The notes under the pieces are model-generated. The model had not been told where the DNA came from. It saw only the letters and a list, made by a program, of their open reading frames with translations, and searched no databases. This document shows positions 34,601-42,695 of a stretch of 64,000 nucleotides of DNA, one piece after another. The stretch is taken from IMG/VR virus record IMGVR_UViG_3300050821_001198, positions 1 to 64,000 of that record. The stretch is one strand, 5' to 3'. The DNA is from a virus. The number at the start of each line of letters is the position of its first letter. Position 1 is the first letter of the stretch. The translations under genes were made by a program, and so were the position numbers.

Positions 34601-35191
34601 CACCTGTGGTGTGCTTGATATTCGGCTCGGATTACATTCTGGGCAACTAGGATTTACCTCAGATGATTCACCTTCATGATATCCCAATTGGTGTGCCAAG
34701 GTTTGCGCTGGTCCTCCGCTAGCCCACGATACATACCGTTGATAATGAGGATGGTCAGGTGGGACTATTTCGGGGCCTGGATGCTGTCCACTTGTCGTGT
34801 CTACGATAGTTCCATCTGGCGCTACATTCCAAGAATGATCGCCGGGGCCAAGTCTTGGACGTACATAGAAACCCGCATCTTGTCTCAGATGCGGCCATTG
34901 ACGTGCTACGGCACTGGCTAGTTCGTAGCACTCTTCCTTGGCTCGATATTTGGCTAATTCATCGCGTGACGGGATCACCTGTGGTGTGCCCGGGTCATAC
35001 TCGCTATCCTCCGTTGGCTCATCCGGCATCTCGGTCTCGGCCAGCTTATACCCATGGTACGCTAGCTCGATCTCCGCGACCTCTCGAAGCGGTCCTCGCG
35101 AGAACACGATCACGCCCTGATCCGTCTTGAGACAGGAAGCGTGCTGAGTGAACCCGATGCAAGGGCGATCTAGGATCTCTTGAAGTTCCAC
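31694..35191 (-). CDS. Multidomain virion protein: ADP-ribosyltransferase-like, SWIM finger, intein
   Basis: A 1165-residue precursor, 808 after splicing. Order: a Cys88/His119/Asp131 module (papain-like pattern), a C-x2-C knuckle (183-186), an ADP-ribosyltransferase-like domain (196-300; Y-H-V-A...G-L), a second, Arr-like one (343-452; FYHGT with His346, N-V-Y-R-V-E-P-T-G-P-I-Y-E-D with Asp417), a DNA-binding-like region, the intein (520-876), a SWIM zinc finger completed by splicing (C877-x-C879...C900-x-H902), a Pro/Gly/Gln-rich linker and a beta C-terminal domain. Arr enzymes modify rifampicin or other hydroxyl groups with NAD+. Here target and activity are unknown. Location upstream of fibre genes suggests a virion component. 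Confidence 0.8.
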   Translation of the reverse strand: MELQEILDRPCIGFTQHASCLKTDQGVIVFSRGPLREVAEIELAYHGYKLAETEMPDEPTEDSEYDPGTPQVIPSRDELAKYRAKEECYELASAVARQWPHLRQDAGFYVRPRLGPGDHSWNVAPDGTIVDTTSGQHPGPEIVPPDHPHYQRYVSWASGGPAQTLAHQLGYHEGESSEVNPSCPECNPSRISSTPQVMYHVAPSDSRDSILQYGLDHARGADASIEAPEGNYLWGDEHSAHDYAAMKYFDFHVPYDVWRVRHEGLPLVGDPYLGSPPEDAAMTTQPISPDRLELMDPSQWAYESYYAPGANVPNTRRRTIGMRRITPPPTDESPFYPYEGEGPFYHGTNALLNPGDVVQPASEIGHPGNFSEVEGVRNQSYHPTMAYAHVDPDQAGLYGGDQANVYRVEPTGPIYEDPENFLPGGKAGTSLMSSGWRVVEPIPPERIRRIAVQRRESAIKTADWNDIMEKAKRLIQGNQVILLRNGTTNIVGTVQGDHGQYEVEIGRQDPESRVITNWHCFLPDAPVTMADGTRRAIKDIGVGDHVLTHEGNSRAVLTHWSKPYRGRLATIKLQGVDEPIVCTEDHQFWSANDDYYLQDCVGWRGKIKLGEGPLNPRFGWEQANKLQAGGYLSSTPIQEEETCVIAGVTIDEDMGTVLGWYAAEGFVIKATKNRIGFSMHRDERPIAKKLSEIIERKFGTPGTIRMNTWPGTDRMDTTDFRVSDGGLRALVTEAVGTGSHLKQLHPSLLRAPLAVQRAFIDAYVAGDGHVDGNRTSIITTSGSMAHQLRLILDRLGHATSLTWNDENSGNGFVKNWRRIYRVRWATGARCNPRFVRDGKSWYKIESVTFEDYDGPVFDMEVEEDHSFRVYGVNVHNCQCPWAQFSFDRTRKWKKYEQRPCSHVLALYWKSLSAPVDDDDEQQGPSGQPAPAPGGPPGLPGQPGGPPGPGAPKGGPAPAPAPIGVREAPSGPRTFMPNGDMFPADQGQQPLPGMPPAQQAQPQQRAQPQGVIPPFPGQQMQLWEQWQGPGTTDGGQPSPPWAVSVPGAKPTSPFNPVQSPGTYSKFVWAAQYQNGQIVQLMEDEYMQEQGGAGQYVLVTARRPDGSPRTGEVQAQDEMTGWTEVMFSMDDNGPGEARFAIGYLDPGQVRPSQQLPPGQTGPRRVYK
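32564..33634 (-). mobile_element. Intein with LAGLIDADG endonuclease
   Basis: A 357-residue intein from Cys520 to Asn876. Block A starts C-F-L-P-D-A-P-V-T-M, block B has T-x2-H (583-586), and block G ends V-H-N followed by Cys877. Two LAGLIDADG helices at ~655-665 (catalytic Glu664) and ~758-768 (Asp767) keep their acidic residues, so the homing nuclease may be active. The +1 Cys is itself the first zinc ligand of the host protein's SWIM finger. Confidence 0.92.
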
Positions 35192-35209
35192 GTCTATTAC
35201 CAGGCCGTT

Positions 35210-36313
35210 CTAGTAGATCCGAACGCCCAACTGCTTGAGCTTCTCGCCATACCCACGATTCATGATCATCTTGTACGCCAGGTTGCTCGCAGAGAAGTCA
35301 CCCTTACCGGAGGTTTGATCTCTCTGCCGCCGCCGATGGATGACCCCGTAATACTGAACAGCCTTCTCGGGCTCGAACTTGAGTAGGGTGTTCATCTTGT
35401 CGCAGACCTCAAGCGCGTACGTGTAGTCGGCGTGACGCTCTCGTTCAACATCGTGGCTCATACTGTGATCGGGCGGGACGATCCACTTACGGGTCTCAAG
35501 GTCGTACGCGGAACGCAGCCCCGGCTTGTACAGGTCGTGGACCGTCAGCGTCTTCGAGACCACGAACGCCTGGATGTCGTGAGCAGTGCCCGGTAGGAGG
35601 ATACCGTCGAACTCCTTGACCATGACACCGATCATCTCGCCACGGGACCACTCGGGGAGCCCTGAGACGAAAAGGCTGATGTCGCAGTCTGAGTGTGCGC
35701 TGTACTGGTACGTAGTAAGAGAGCCTGTGAGGACGAGCTTGAGCCACCTATTCGGACCCTCGTAGCCGTGCCGCTCCAGCGCTCCGTAGATCGTCTTGTG
35801 AATCCAGTCGTTGAGCTTGGGCTTCAACTGTGGGGTGGCGGTATTCGGGGCGATCCATACGGCCGGATCGAGATAGGGCTGGATTGGATCGAGGATATTG
35901 GCGTCCTTGAAGTGCGGTGCCAACACTAACTCCACCACGTTGTGAAGGTTCTTCTCTAGCAATTCGGCCTGACCTTCGTCTAGATCAAGCTCGTGCGGGA
36001 GCTTGACATCTACCTTCACGTCCTTGGGAGTGATCTCCGTGTCGTACACAGCGTCGGGTGTTTGACACTCAGTCTCAAGGGCGGAAACCTTGACCTTATG
36101 CCAACCCGGTGCCTTCACGTCCCACTCATAGTCCTCGCTGCCCACGTCGATCTTGTAGTTCGGGTACTCCTTCTCGGCCGCCTTCTGGACCTTGCTGAAC
36201 AGTTCGGTCGGATCAGCGTCACCTAGGACGATCTGGACCTTCTTCTCGGCATCATTGACGTAGATCTCTCCGTAGTCAATCGACTCGCCCACCTGATGCT
36301 TGAGGCTATCCAT
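35210..36313 (-). CDS. Nucleotidyltransferase-fold protein
   Basis: A 367-residue protein starting at ATG 36313. The core has the Pol-beta/MNT superfamily signature: G-S at 197-198, then S-D-x-D-I-S with Asp209 and Asp211. The N-terminal 150 residues are acidic alpha/beta and unassigned. This fold transfers NMP to RNA, proteins or antibiotics. The target is unknown. It sits among large virion-type genes and not with RNA genes, so a modifying enzyme delivered in the particle is as likely as tRNA nucleotidyl addition. Confidence 0.75.
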   Translation of the reverse strand: MDSLKHQVGESIDYGEIYVNDAEKKVQIVLGDADPTELFSKVQKAAEKEYPNYKIDVGSEDYEWDVKAPGWHKVKVSALETECQTPDAVYDTEITPKDVKVDVKLPHELDLDEGQAELLEKNLHNVVELVLAPHFKDANILDPIQPYLDPAVWIAPNTATPQLKPKLNDWIHKTIYGALERHGYEGPNRWLKLVLTGSLTTYQYSAHSDCDISLFVSGLPEWSRGEMIGVMVKEFDGILLPGTAHDIQAFVVSKTLTVHDLYKPGLRSAYDLETRKWIVPPDHSMSHDVERERHADYTYALEVCDKMNTLLKFEPEKAVQYYGVIHRRRQRDQTSGKGDFSASNLAYKMIMNRGYGEKLKQLGVRIY

Positions 36314-38270
36314 GCCAGTCCGCCAATCTCGTATCTCCGCCGCCATCGTCTCGAAGATGCAAGCTCTTGACCTCTAGGGTCGGGAACTTGGCGTACCAGA
36401 GCTTGAGGAAGTAGTTGGCCGTCCACGGCATGTTGGTGAAGGTGTGGATTATGACCTTGCCGCTCGGGTCATAGACACCATCCACGATCCCTCCGGGGGT
36501 GAACTGCCCAGGGATGTCGGAGACGGTGGTACCCGGCTGACCCGTTGTGATCGTATCATCCTTGATGTCGTAGATGAACGGAAGCGGTCCTGCAAGGCTC
36601 TCGCCCGGAGTCGTCCTGTTGGTAAGCGCTACCTTGACCAGAAGAGCGTTTATATCTTCAGGTCGTCCGGCGACTCCGGACACCCGGTCATCCCCCGTGA
36701 GCCGTGCAATAGCCGATATACCAGCATGTCGCCAAGCCACGAGGTAATGATCCGATTCTGCGCTACTGGTCCTTTCCGAAATTCCTCGTAGGTGCGAGCC
36801 GAGGTTTCCGGCTTGAGCAGCCGTGACGTGGGCAACGTAAGGAAACTGATCCTCGAAGCGGTTAGACGGTGAAGGGTTGTCGGGGTCCCGTAGCTCGGGC
36901 ATGTGGGAGTCGTCCGGAAGAGGCGCTCCGTCCACGGCGGGATTGAGACTTTCTTCACGGTGTTGATGTTCGAGGTATTCGCTATAGGTCGGGTATACTG
37001 CGCCGCAGTGTTCACACTTGAATGCTCCACCATTGGTGGAACCAGATTCATTCTCGTAACGCGCCGGATACTGGATGTCATCTGGCTGCGTAGGATTCGG
37101 GTCGGCGTTGTTGTGAAGGTCAAGATGCTCAAGGGGTTTCACCACGTTATCGTTGTAGGCTAGTAGAGTGTGTCCCTGATCCTCGCACCACTCGCTGAGA
37201 CAGGCGAACACGCGCTTGTCATCCTCGAATGCGACGTGACGCATGGACAAAGGGTAATCGGGCTGAGTCAAAACTTGTACACGGGTATAACCGCTCGTGG
37301 TTGTCAGCGCCCCGGTAATGCGGGAATCTTCAACCAGCGAAAGAGCACCATACCGATGGACAATCACCAACTCGCCCGCATTCGTATACGCAAAGTAGGT
37401 CCGACTGCTGGACTTGCCGAGGAACGCTTCATCGTCTATAGGCGTCCCGTCAGCCTGGGCAAGCCCTCCCCAACTCCAGCCAGCGTGCTTCCCGTAGTCC
37501 TTGAGGACTCGCATGAGAGCGTTGGGGCTAATGTTCCCGGTTGCATGCCAGAATGCTACCCCATCTGACACATCTACTGTCCCTGCTGACATTGGTCCCA
37601 TGTGATTGGGCTCCGCTCCCGTGTGGCCTAGGAGGTCTTCGTGGCTGTGGAACGGTGACACTTCGAGGGACCCGTTAGCGTAGACGTACTTGTACTCGCC
37701 ATTGGCTGTGTCGGTGAGATCGTCGTGCATATAACGCTGGTCCATGTCGTCAATATTCTGTGGCGTCTCGCCCGGATAGGCGTCCCCAATCATGTCGGCA
37801 AACTTATGGAGCGCATCAGGGTTGTCGAAGAGCCGGTTAGCACGCTGAGCAAATCGCGCGGCCCGTTCATTGTTGAGCGCGGGCACAATCTCAATGCCAG
37901 CGTAGAACGGGTGAGAAGACTTCTTGAAGACGACAGGACCCGGCCGGTGGCTACGGTGTCGAGGCTGTAGCTCCAGTCCGGTGTCGTCGGGGTGAATCTT
38001 CATCCCGTTGAGAGATGGGTGTGCGGGCTTCTGAGCGAAGAGATCGCCGGTCAGGTCTAGGACGTACTTCCCGTCCTTACTGAGCCACACGTAGTGGCCG
38101 TCCTTGCGTGCGACGTGTCCACCGAGGCGATTGGCCAGCCAAGAAGCTGTGACGTAGCATTGCCCCGCCGACCGCTGCGGGTGACCCTTGAACGCCGGGT
38201 GACGTGTGTCATCGTCCCATGCACGCTCTGCGGCCTCTCGTAGAAGGTGAAGCTCGCCCTGGCTGAGCAT
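36306..38270 (-). CDS. Large multidomain protein with putative Cys-His-Asp module and C2H2 finger
   Basis: A 654-residue protein. Residues 30-80 show A-G-Q-C-Y-V (Cys38), G-H-Y-V-W-L (His59) and V-L-D-L-T (Asp72), the order of papain/transglutaminase-like enzymes and the same pattern as the N terminus of the 1165-residue protein. A central region is unassigned. A C2H2-like finger (F-K-C-E-H-C...H-Q-H) lies near residue 425, and a beta-rich end follows. Probably a virion protein by position. Catalysis is inferred. Confidence 0.65.
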   Translation of the reverse strand: MLSQGELHLLREAAERAWDDDTRHPAFKGHPQRSAGQCYVTASWLANRLGGHVARKDGHYVWLSKDGKYVLDLTGDLFAQKPAHPSLNGMKIHPDDTGLELQPRHRSHRPGPVVFKKSSHPFYAGIEIVPALNNERAARFAQRANRLFDNPDALHKFADMIGDAYPGETPQNIDDMDQRYMHDDLTDTANGEYKYVYANGSLEVSPFHSHEDLLGHTGAEPNHMGPMSAGTVDVSDGVAFWHATGNISPNALMRVLKDYGKHAGWSWGGLAQADGTPIDDEAFLGKSSSRTYFAYTNAGELVIVHRYGALSLVEDSRITGALTTTSGYTRVQVLTQPDYPLSMRHVAFEDDKRVFACLSEWCEDQGHTLLAYNDNVVKPLEHLDLHNNADPNPTQPDDIQYPARYENESGSTNGGAFKCEHCGAVYPTYSEYLEHQHREESLNPAVDGAPLPDDSHMPELRDPDNPSPSNRFEDQFPYVAHVTAAQAGNLGSHLRGISERTSSAESDHYLVAWRHAGISAIARLTGDDRVSGVAGRPEDINALLVKVALTNRTTPGESLAGPLPFIYDIKDDTITTGQPGTTVSDIPGQFTPGGIVDGVYDPSGKVIIHTFTNMPWTANYFLKLWYAKFPTLEVKSLHLRDDGGGDTRLADWHG

Positions 38271-39037
38271 TAGAACGGCATCTCCGAATGTGGCTCGGTG
38301 GTCTCGGGCATAGCGTCGTTGTTCGGAAGCATGTAAGGGTTACGGAACGGAACTTCCTCTAGAAGTCGGTAAGTGCCATTTGGCCGGTAGAAGCCGATGC
38401 CTGTTCGGGGCTGTCCGCGATAGCTCCCCCAGGGCTCATTGAGGGTGAACGGCTTGACGTAAATGTCGGCCAGTGAACGTCGGAAATCCAGCGCCACGAG
38501 CACGCCCAGAATCCCCTTGTAGCCCGCCTCTGCTGCGGCTGCGTTCTTGGTGATCTTCTCATCTGGCCCCACATTGAACTGAAGGGCGGCGTTGTCAACG
38601 TTGTACGACCGGACTTCGATACCCCATTCCTCGGTAGCCATGTCAAGGGGCGACGTGTAAGTGGGAGAGGTCCACACGATCTTCCCGTACCCGGGCAAGT
38701 ACCCGATCTCTTTGAGCAGGTTCTCCCCGATGTCTCCCTGCTCCTTGAGTGACAACCCGGAGCGAGTGGCACCGCCGGGGCCAACCGCCAATTGCATCTG
38801 GGCGTTGCCCATCTGGTCGGCCATCTCAGGCGTTGTGCCGCAGTTCGGACAGGTCTGTGTAAGGCTGAGTCCAGGGGCGTGCATGAAACCGCACCCATTG
38901 TGGGCGCAGGGAGAAAACCCCGCGTCCATGAGGTTAGTGCGCTCATTCTGGTCATAGGCAAGCTGTCCTGTTCCCTGTCCCGGGACTTGGGACTCTGGTT
39001 CCTGTGTCGGATCGGCTAGCGGGTCCTCGGGGTTCAT
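38270..39037 (-). CDS. Zinc-ribbon protein with PD-(D/E)XK-like domain
   Basis: A 255-residue protein. N terminus acidic/Pro-rich. A zinc site (C44...C49, C63-x2-C66) follows. Residues ~98-195 have helix-D-strand-E-x-R order (G-D-I-G-E-N helix, Asp132, then Glu141-Val-Arg143), resembling restriction-endonuclease-fold nucleases with Arg in place of Lys. It could be a packaged or maturation nuclease. Activity is uncertain because of the Lys-to-Arg change. Confidence 0.65.
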   Translation of the reverse strand: MNPEDPLADPTQEPESQVPGQGTGQLAYDQNERTNLMDAGFSPCAHNGCGFMHAPGLSLTQTCPNCGTTPEMADQMGNAQMQLAVGPGGATRSGLSLKEQGDIGENLLKEIGYLPGYGKIVWTSPTYTSPLDMATEEWGIEVRSYNVDNAALQFNVGPDEKITKNAAAAEAGYKGILGVLVALDFRRSLADIYVKPFTLNEPWGSYRGQPRTGIGFYRPNGTYRLLEEVPFRNPYMLPNNDAMPETTEPHSEMPF

Positions 39038-39040
39038 ACA

Positions 39041-39053
39041 ACCCTTATCGGGT
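39041..39053 (-). other. GATAA-loop hairpin before gene start
   Basis: The minus strand reads ACCC-GATAA-GGGT three bases before ATG 39037. The same loop occurs in a stronger hairpin at 55841-55857. Possible translational control or RNA processing site. Confidence 0.4.
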
Positions 39054-39055
39054 CG

Positions 39056-39265
39056 CTAGACCGGCTTACGCTTGTCGTGCTCGCGGATCGCCGCTAGGTG
39101 AGCGCCGCCGTCACAGTGGGCACACAGCACAACAGGAAGAGTAGGACGGAAGAAGCCGCTGGCCGTTACCTCGTCCGGCAATACGATGATGCGATGCTCG
39201 GGCACGTCTCCGTGCTTTGCCCGCCTGCATACTGTTGGGATCTCAGGTGGCTCTACGGTCGCCAT
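39056..39265 (-). CDS. Small zinc-binding protein, 69 residues
   Basis: One Cys near residue 13, then C-x2-C near 48-51 with a His nearby. Beta-strand centre. Function unknown. Confidence 0.6.
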   Translation of the reverse strand: MATVEPPEIPTVCRRAKHGDVPEHRIIVLPDEVTASGFFRPTLPVVLCAHCDGGAHLAAIREHDKRKPV

Positions 39266-39268
39266 TGC

Positions 39269-39490
39269 TTACCTTGGAATCTCGATACAGCCAAACCCGC
39301 AAGTAAACGCTCGACCGCGCCTGCGACAAGTGCGAGTGCATCGGTTGCAGTGAACGAGCCCCTTGGAACAAGTGGAGTATCTCGCGGACGGCACCGCGTA
39401 TACAGTGCCCCCGTGCTCGCACTCGTACTCATGCTTGATCGGTCGGTCGTTGATGACCTCTCGCGGGATAACCTGTGGCTGTCCATCCAT
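39269..39490 (-). CDS. Cys-rich small protein, 73 residues
   Basis: Eight Cys, including C-x2-C-x3-C and a final C-x3-C, with many Arg residues. It looks like a double zinc ribbon. Another frame here (Ser/Thr/Arg-rich) is judged non-coding. Confidence 0.6.
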   Translation of the reverse strand: MDGQPQVIPREVINDRPIKHEYECEHGGTVYAVPSARYSTCSKGLVHCNRCTRTCRRRGRAFTCGFGCIEIPR

Positions 39491-39495
39491 GATCC

Positions 39496-40098
39496 TTAGT
39501 CCTTGCGGTTGACGATCTGCTTCATCACGTCACCAGCGATAGTGACGAATGCCGTCTGAGCGGCCTGACCGGCGGTCTCATCAATCTGAGCGCCAAAGAA
39601 GTAGGGAGCAAGTCTGCCACTGTCATCCGGAGCCGGTGCGACTGTGACCACCATGAAGGCCGCTCCTGAGGTCATTACCTCGATGGCCTTGCGAAGCATC
39701 CCGGCGTAGTTGTCGATCTCTTCCTCATCGGTAGGCGGTGCTGCTCCTGCTGTTGCTAGAAGGCGTCGTAGGATCTCCGACTCGACCCCTTCCTGACCGC
39801 CTAGCACGGGCGTCGGTTCCTCGATGTCCTCGGGGATCTCTTCCTCGGTGATCTCCGGGGGAGCGATTACCTCAAAGTGGGCGGCGTAGGTCCACATGTT
39901 CCGCTCGTTGTTGTAACGCATGTGCTTCTTATCCCAGATTACAAGGATACGCTCGAACTTCTCGGGATCGATTGTGTACTCCCCGATGGTTGCCTCGGCA
40001 CCAGCAAAGGACAATGGGTACACCTTGTCGTACCCCGGACGTAGGCGGACTCGGGACCCCTTGGTGTATGGAAGTGGCTCGTTACTAGTCTCTGACAC
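39496..40098 (-). CDS. Hypothetical 200-residue protein
   Basis: N-terminal small beta barrel (G-S-R-V-R-L-R-P-G-Y), an acidic Pro/Glu linker (residues ~83-105), then an alpha/beta C-terminal half. Not assigned to a family. Confidence 0.65.
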   Translation of the reverse strand: MSETSNEPLPYTKGSRVRLRPGYDKVYPLSFAGAEATIGEYTIDPEKFERILVIWDKKHMRYNNERNMWTYAAHFEVIAPPEITEEEIPEDIEEPTPVLGGQEGVESEILRRLLATAGAAPPTDEEEIDNYAGMLRKAIEVMTSGAAFMVVTVAPAPDDSGRLAPYFFGAQIDETAGQAAQTAFVTIAGDVMKQIVNRKD

Positions 40099-40327
40099 TT
40101 GTCCGCGCTATCAAGGAGATGAGTCGGTCGGCTGTTCTGAGGCCGACATACACCATGACCACCTTCGACAGACGGTTTAGTGCCTTGACAGGGAGGGTGG
40201 CCGTCAGCGCCGCTGTGGCCATCACAAGCATGTCCGGATCAGTAAGTGCAGATTCATAGATGCCCCTGCCAACGGCCGTGGCAAACTCAGGAAACTGCCG
40301 TTCTTTGTCTGTGAGAATCGTCGTCAT
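40085..40327 (-). CDS. Hypothetical 80-residue helical protein
   Basis: Start at ATG 40327 (ATGA overlap with the kinase). Mostly helical with an Ala/Leu-rich centre. It may be membrane-associated. No known family. Confidence 0.6.
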   Translation of the reverse strand: MTTILTDKERQFPEFATAVGRGIYESALTDPDMLVMATAALTATLPVKALNRLSKVVMVYVGLRTADRLISLIARTSVRD

Positions 40328-40788
40328 CGGTAACTTCCAACTGAAGTGACTGAACTGTAGCACTCTTGAGGGAGTCGTACAAGTGTGTCACTATAGAGGT
40401 CAACAAACCCCTCCATTACCTCAGGGGGAACCCGCGTTTCGTCGGGTCGGGCAGCATTACGAGCCCGTGCCTCATCGAGATTCTTGAACAGGATGAAGTG
40501 GGTATCGGCGTGACAATCGCTAGCCACGTCCCGGATTCGCTGACGATGCTCCACGGTCAGAAAGGTTGCGTCGGCAACCACATCAACGTCGTGCTGAAGG
40601 GCCGTAGCAATCTCCCCGTAGAACACATCCCAAGGCTTGATGTCCTCCCGATGCGCCTCTTTGAGCGATCCGGCTAGGCGCTTGCGAATCACATCGGACG
40701 AGACGATCTTGTAGTGGTATCGGAATAGCTCTGCCAGTGTGCTCTTCCCGCAACCCGGGACTCCAGCGAGGATGATTAGGTTACTCAT
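40324..40788 (-). CDS. P-loop polynucleotide-kinase-like protein
   Basis: A 154-residue protein starting at ATG 40788: Walker A G-V-P-G-C-G-K-S-T (9-17), then S-S-D-V-I-R-K-R-L substrate loop, a D-A-T-F-L strand and R-x-R lid. This is the kinase half of T4 Pnkp-type or zeta-toxin-like enzymes. It lacks the phosphatase domain. With the RNA ligase (56315) and HAD phosphatase (41427) it could repair cleaved tRNA. A nucleoside kinase is the alternative. Confidence 0.75.
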   Translation of the reverse strand: MSNLIILAGVPGCGKSTLAELFRYHYKIVSSDVIRKRLAGSLKEAHREDIKPWDVFYGEIATALQHDVDVVADATFLTVEHRQRIRDVASDCHADTHFILFKNLDEARARNAARPDETRVPPEVMEGFVDLYSDTLVRLPQECYSSVTSVGSYR

Positions 40789-40975
40789 CGACGCCCACCG
40801 CGTCATACCCGAACTCTGACAGGACGGACAACACAGCCACCTTGACCTCTTCAACCGGCATCTCCATATCGGGGCTCTTAGCCATGAAGACGGCCGTCGT
40901 CGCCCCCGCAATCAGATAGGCAAGCTCCTTGAGCTTGGTGGCGCTAAGCGTGTATTGGGTCTCGGTGGCTGTCAT
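40781..40975 (-). CDS. Hypothetical 64-residue helical protein
   Basis: Helical, Ala/Val/Met-rich, overlapping both neighbours. No family was recognised. Confidence 0.6.
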   Translation of the reverse strand: MTATETQYTLSATKLKELAYLIAGATTAVFMAKSPDMEMPVEEVKVAVLSVLSEFGYDAVGVDE

Positions 40976-41244
40976 TTCCCTGCCGCCTCTAGTGCGTTGT
41001 GGAGAGTGAAGAAGTCCTCATCGGATAGATGAGACGCACCATGATTGAGCCAGTCCCGGATCTCATCCAGGGCAGCCCCATAACGCGCCGTCTGAGCCGC
41101 CGTCTTCTGGACGCCCACCGCGTTCTCGATAGCAGCCTCATAGAGAGTCTTGTACTTGACGGCATCTTGCTCAGCGGGAGTAGCGGGCCGGTCAAGGCGC
41201 TCTTGTTCCTGGGCAAATGCACTCTTATCACTGAACAGGCTCAT
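40972..41244 (-). CDS. Hypothetical 90-residue helical protein
   Basis: Ala/Gln/Glu-rich, almost entirely helical. ATGA overlap downstream. Unassigned. Confidence 0.65.
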   Translation of the reverse strand: MSLFSDKSAFAQEQERLDRPATPAEQDAVKYKTLYEAAIENAVGVQKTAAQTARYGAALDEIRDWLNHGASHLSDEDFFTLHNALEAAGK

Positions 41245-41434
41245 CGTCTATCTTCTCCGCAAGAAGCGCCAGTGTCGCCTCTAGATCTAGGGTGATTGGT
41301 GAGGAACGGTTCTGCCGATTTAGCTTGAGATAGCTGTCGGACAGATCCCGGACGTAGAAGAAGTTGTAGGCCGCAGTGAGGCTCTCGATGACACGATTTG
41401 CCTCTACCTCGGTGAGAGTGATCGCTTTAGGCAT
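41228..41434 (-). CDS. Hypothetical 68-residue protein
   Basis: Two helices around an aromatic turn (Y-N-F-F-Y-V), with overlaps on both sides. Unassigned. Confidence 0.6.
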   Translation of the reverse strand: MPKAITLTEVEANRVIESLTAAYNFFYVRDLSDSYLKLNRQNRSSPITLDLEATLALLAEKIDDEPVQ

Positions 41435-42053
41435 TGAGCAGTTGTCCCTTCTCGACTAGGTAGGTTCGCAGGAGAGCCCAGGACGGTGCCAGGTACACAC
41501 CGGGGACATCCGTGAGTGAGAGGTTCTGAGTGACATGAAGTCCGAATCCCAGACGACGCATGTCATCGTTCTGCGAACCGTGCTTGTACTTCCAGTCGAA
41601 GTCATACACGAACTCTACCAGAGTCTTAGCCCGGTCGTCAATGATGTACTGACAGTGACGAACGCGCGGGATCTTGCTCTCGAAGGTGCAAATGAGATTC
41701 CCGGCGGGGAAACCACAATTGTCAAGCCACTGTGCGGTTGCATCGTAGGTCTTTGGAGCGCGGGTCGAGATGTAGGTGATCTCATTGCCCGCCTCACAAA
41801 TCTCGTTGAGGACATCGACGGCATCCTTGAACGGCTCTTGAGACAAAATGCAGTCATCCTCGTGAACCTTGGCGATCACGTCATCGAAGAACCCGTTACA
41901 TAGCTCCCCGGCCGAACGCCAGTCCGACCAGATGGAGTAGGCAGCCTGCTTGGCTCGCTGGGCATCTTCACCCGGCCAGTCAATCAGTTCTTGCCGTGCG
42001 GCCTGGCAGAACGAGTAGAGAGTGTCATCGATGTCGATTGCGACGTGGGTCAC
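41427..42053 (-). CDS. HAD-family phosphatase, 5'-nucleotidase-like
   Basis: A 208-residue protein with HAD motif I D-I-D-D-T (7-11), motif II in Y-I-S-T-R, and motif IV-type I-I-D-D-R. Size and order match deoxy 5'-nucleotidases and phage nucleotide phosphatases. It lies next to the dNMP kinase, which suggests nucleotide pool control. It could equally provide the phosphatase step missing from the nearby kinase. Confidence 0.8.
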   Translation of the reverse strand: MTHVAIDIDDTLYSFCQAARQELIDWPGEDAQRAKQAAYSIWSDWRSAGELCNGFFDDVIAKVHEDDCILSQEPFKDAVDVLNEICEAGNEITYISTRAPKTYDATAQWLDNCGFPAGNLICTFESKIPRVRHCQYIIDDRAKTLVEFVYDFDWKYKHGSQNDDMRRLGFGLHVTQNLSLTDVPGVYLAPSWALLRTYLVEKGQLLNA

Positions 42054-42695
42054 TCAGACGCACCCACAGGGGACTTCAAGCGCCGCATCGTGGTCATAGT
42101 GGCTGATTGCCTCCACGATCTTGTCGCGTAGCTCATCGACGGTTCCACCATTGATGATGCAGCGGTGGATCAGGGTGGGGTCAAGACCCGACTCAGAAGC
42201 GTGTGCGCTCTCGATTATCTCGTCTCCGGTCGGCCGAATGATGTTCCAGATCACCCCGCCATTCTCGATGACTCGCGCCGCCTCGTTGGGAAAACGAACA
42301 TCGGTGACCACCACCATCTCCTTCTTGGGATTCCACAGAGGCGGGAGTGTCTGATCGACCCAGAAGCTATCCGAGAAGACCTCTCTGTGAGCTTCCGTGC
42401 CATACCATTGCAAATACTCTCGACCGCTCAGGACGGCGTAATACGGCTTCCCCGACATGGACTCCACCTTGATGATGGCGTCACCCTTGAGAGCGTTGCA
42501 GAAGTCGATACAGGCAGCCGCGTTACCCTTGAACCCCAGGGCACGGGCCGCCGACACCTTGAGCGGATCAGCGAACGCTCGCCGTACAACCCCAAAGCCC
42601 TTCAGGGCCGCTCCTGATAGCTCACCGATCTCGGTGAGCAGTTGGTAGGTGAGATCTTTGCCTGCCCCGGCACGCCCCGTCAGTCCGAGGATCAC
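42054..42695 (-). CDS. Deoxynucleoside monophosphate kinase
   Basis: A 213-residue P-loop kinase: G-R-A-G-A-G-K-D (7-14), with the extra-long insert and D-V-R-F-P-N-E-A motif of phage dNMP kinases (T4 gp1-like), which phosphorylate dGMP, dTMP and modified dCMP. Joins the RNR/ThyX/deaminase set in making DNA precursors. ATGA overlap with the Cys-rich gene. Confidence 0.85.
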   Translation of the reverse strand: MILGLTGRAGAGKDLTYQLLTEIGELSGAALKGFGVVRRAFADPLKVSAARALGFKGNAAACIDFCNALKGDAIIKVESMSGKPYYAVLSGREYLQWYGTEAHREVFSDSFWVDQTLPPLWNPKKEMVVVTDVRFPNEAARVIENGGVIWNIIRPTGDEIIESAHASESGLDPTLIHRCIINGGTVDELRDKIVEAISHYDHDAALEVPCGCV

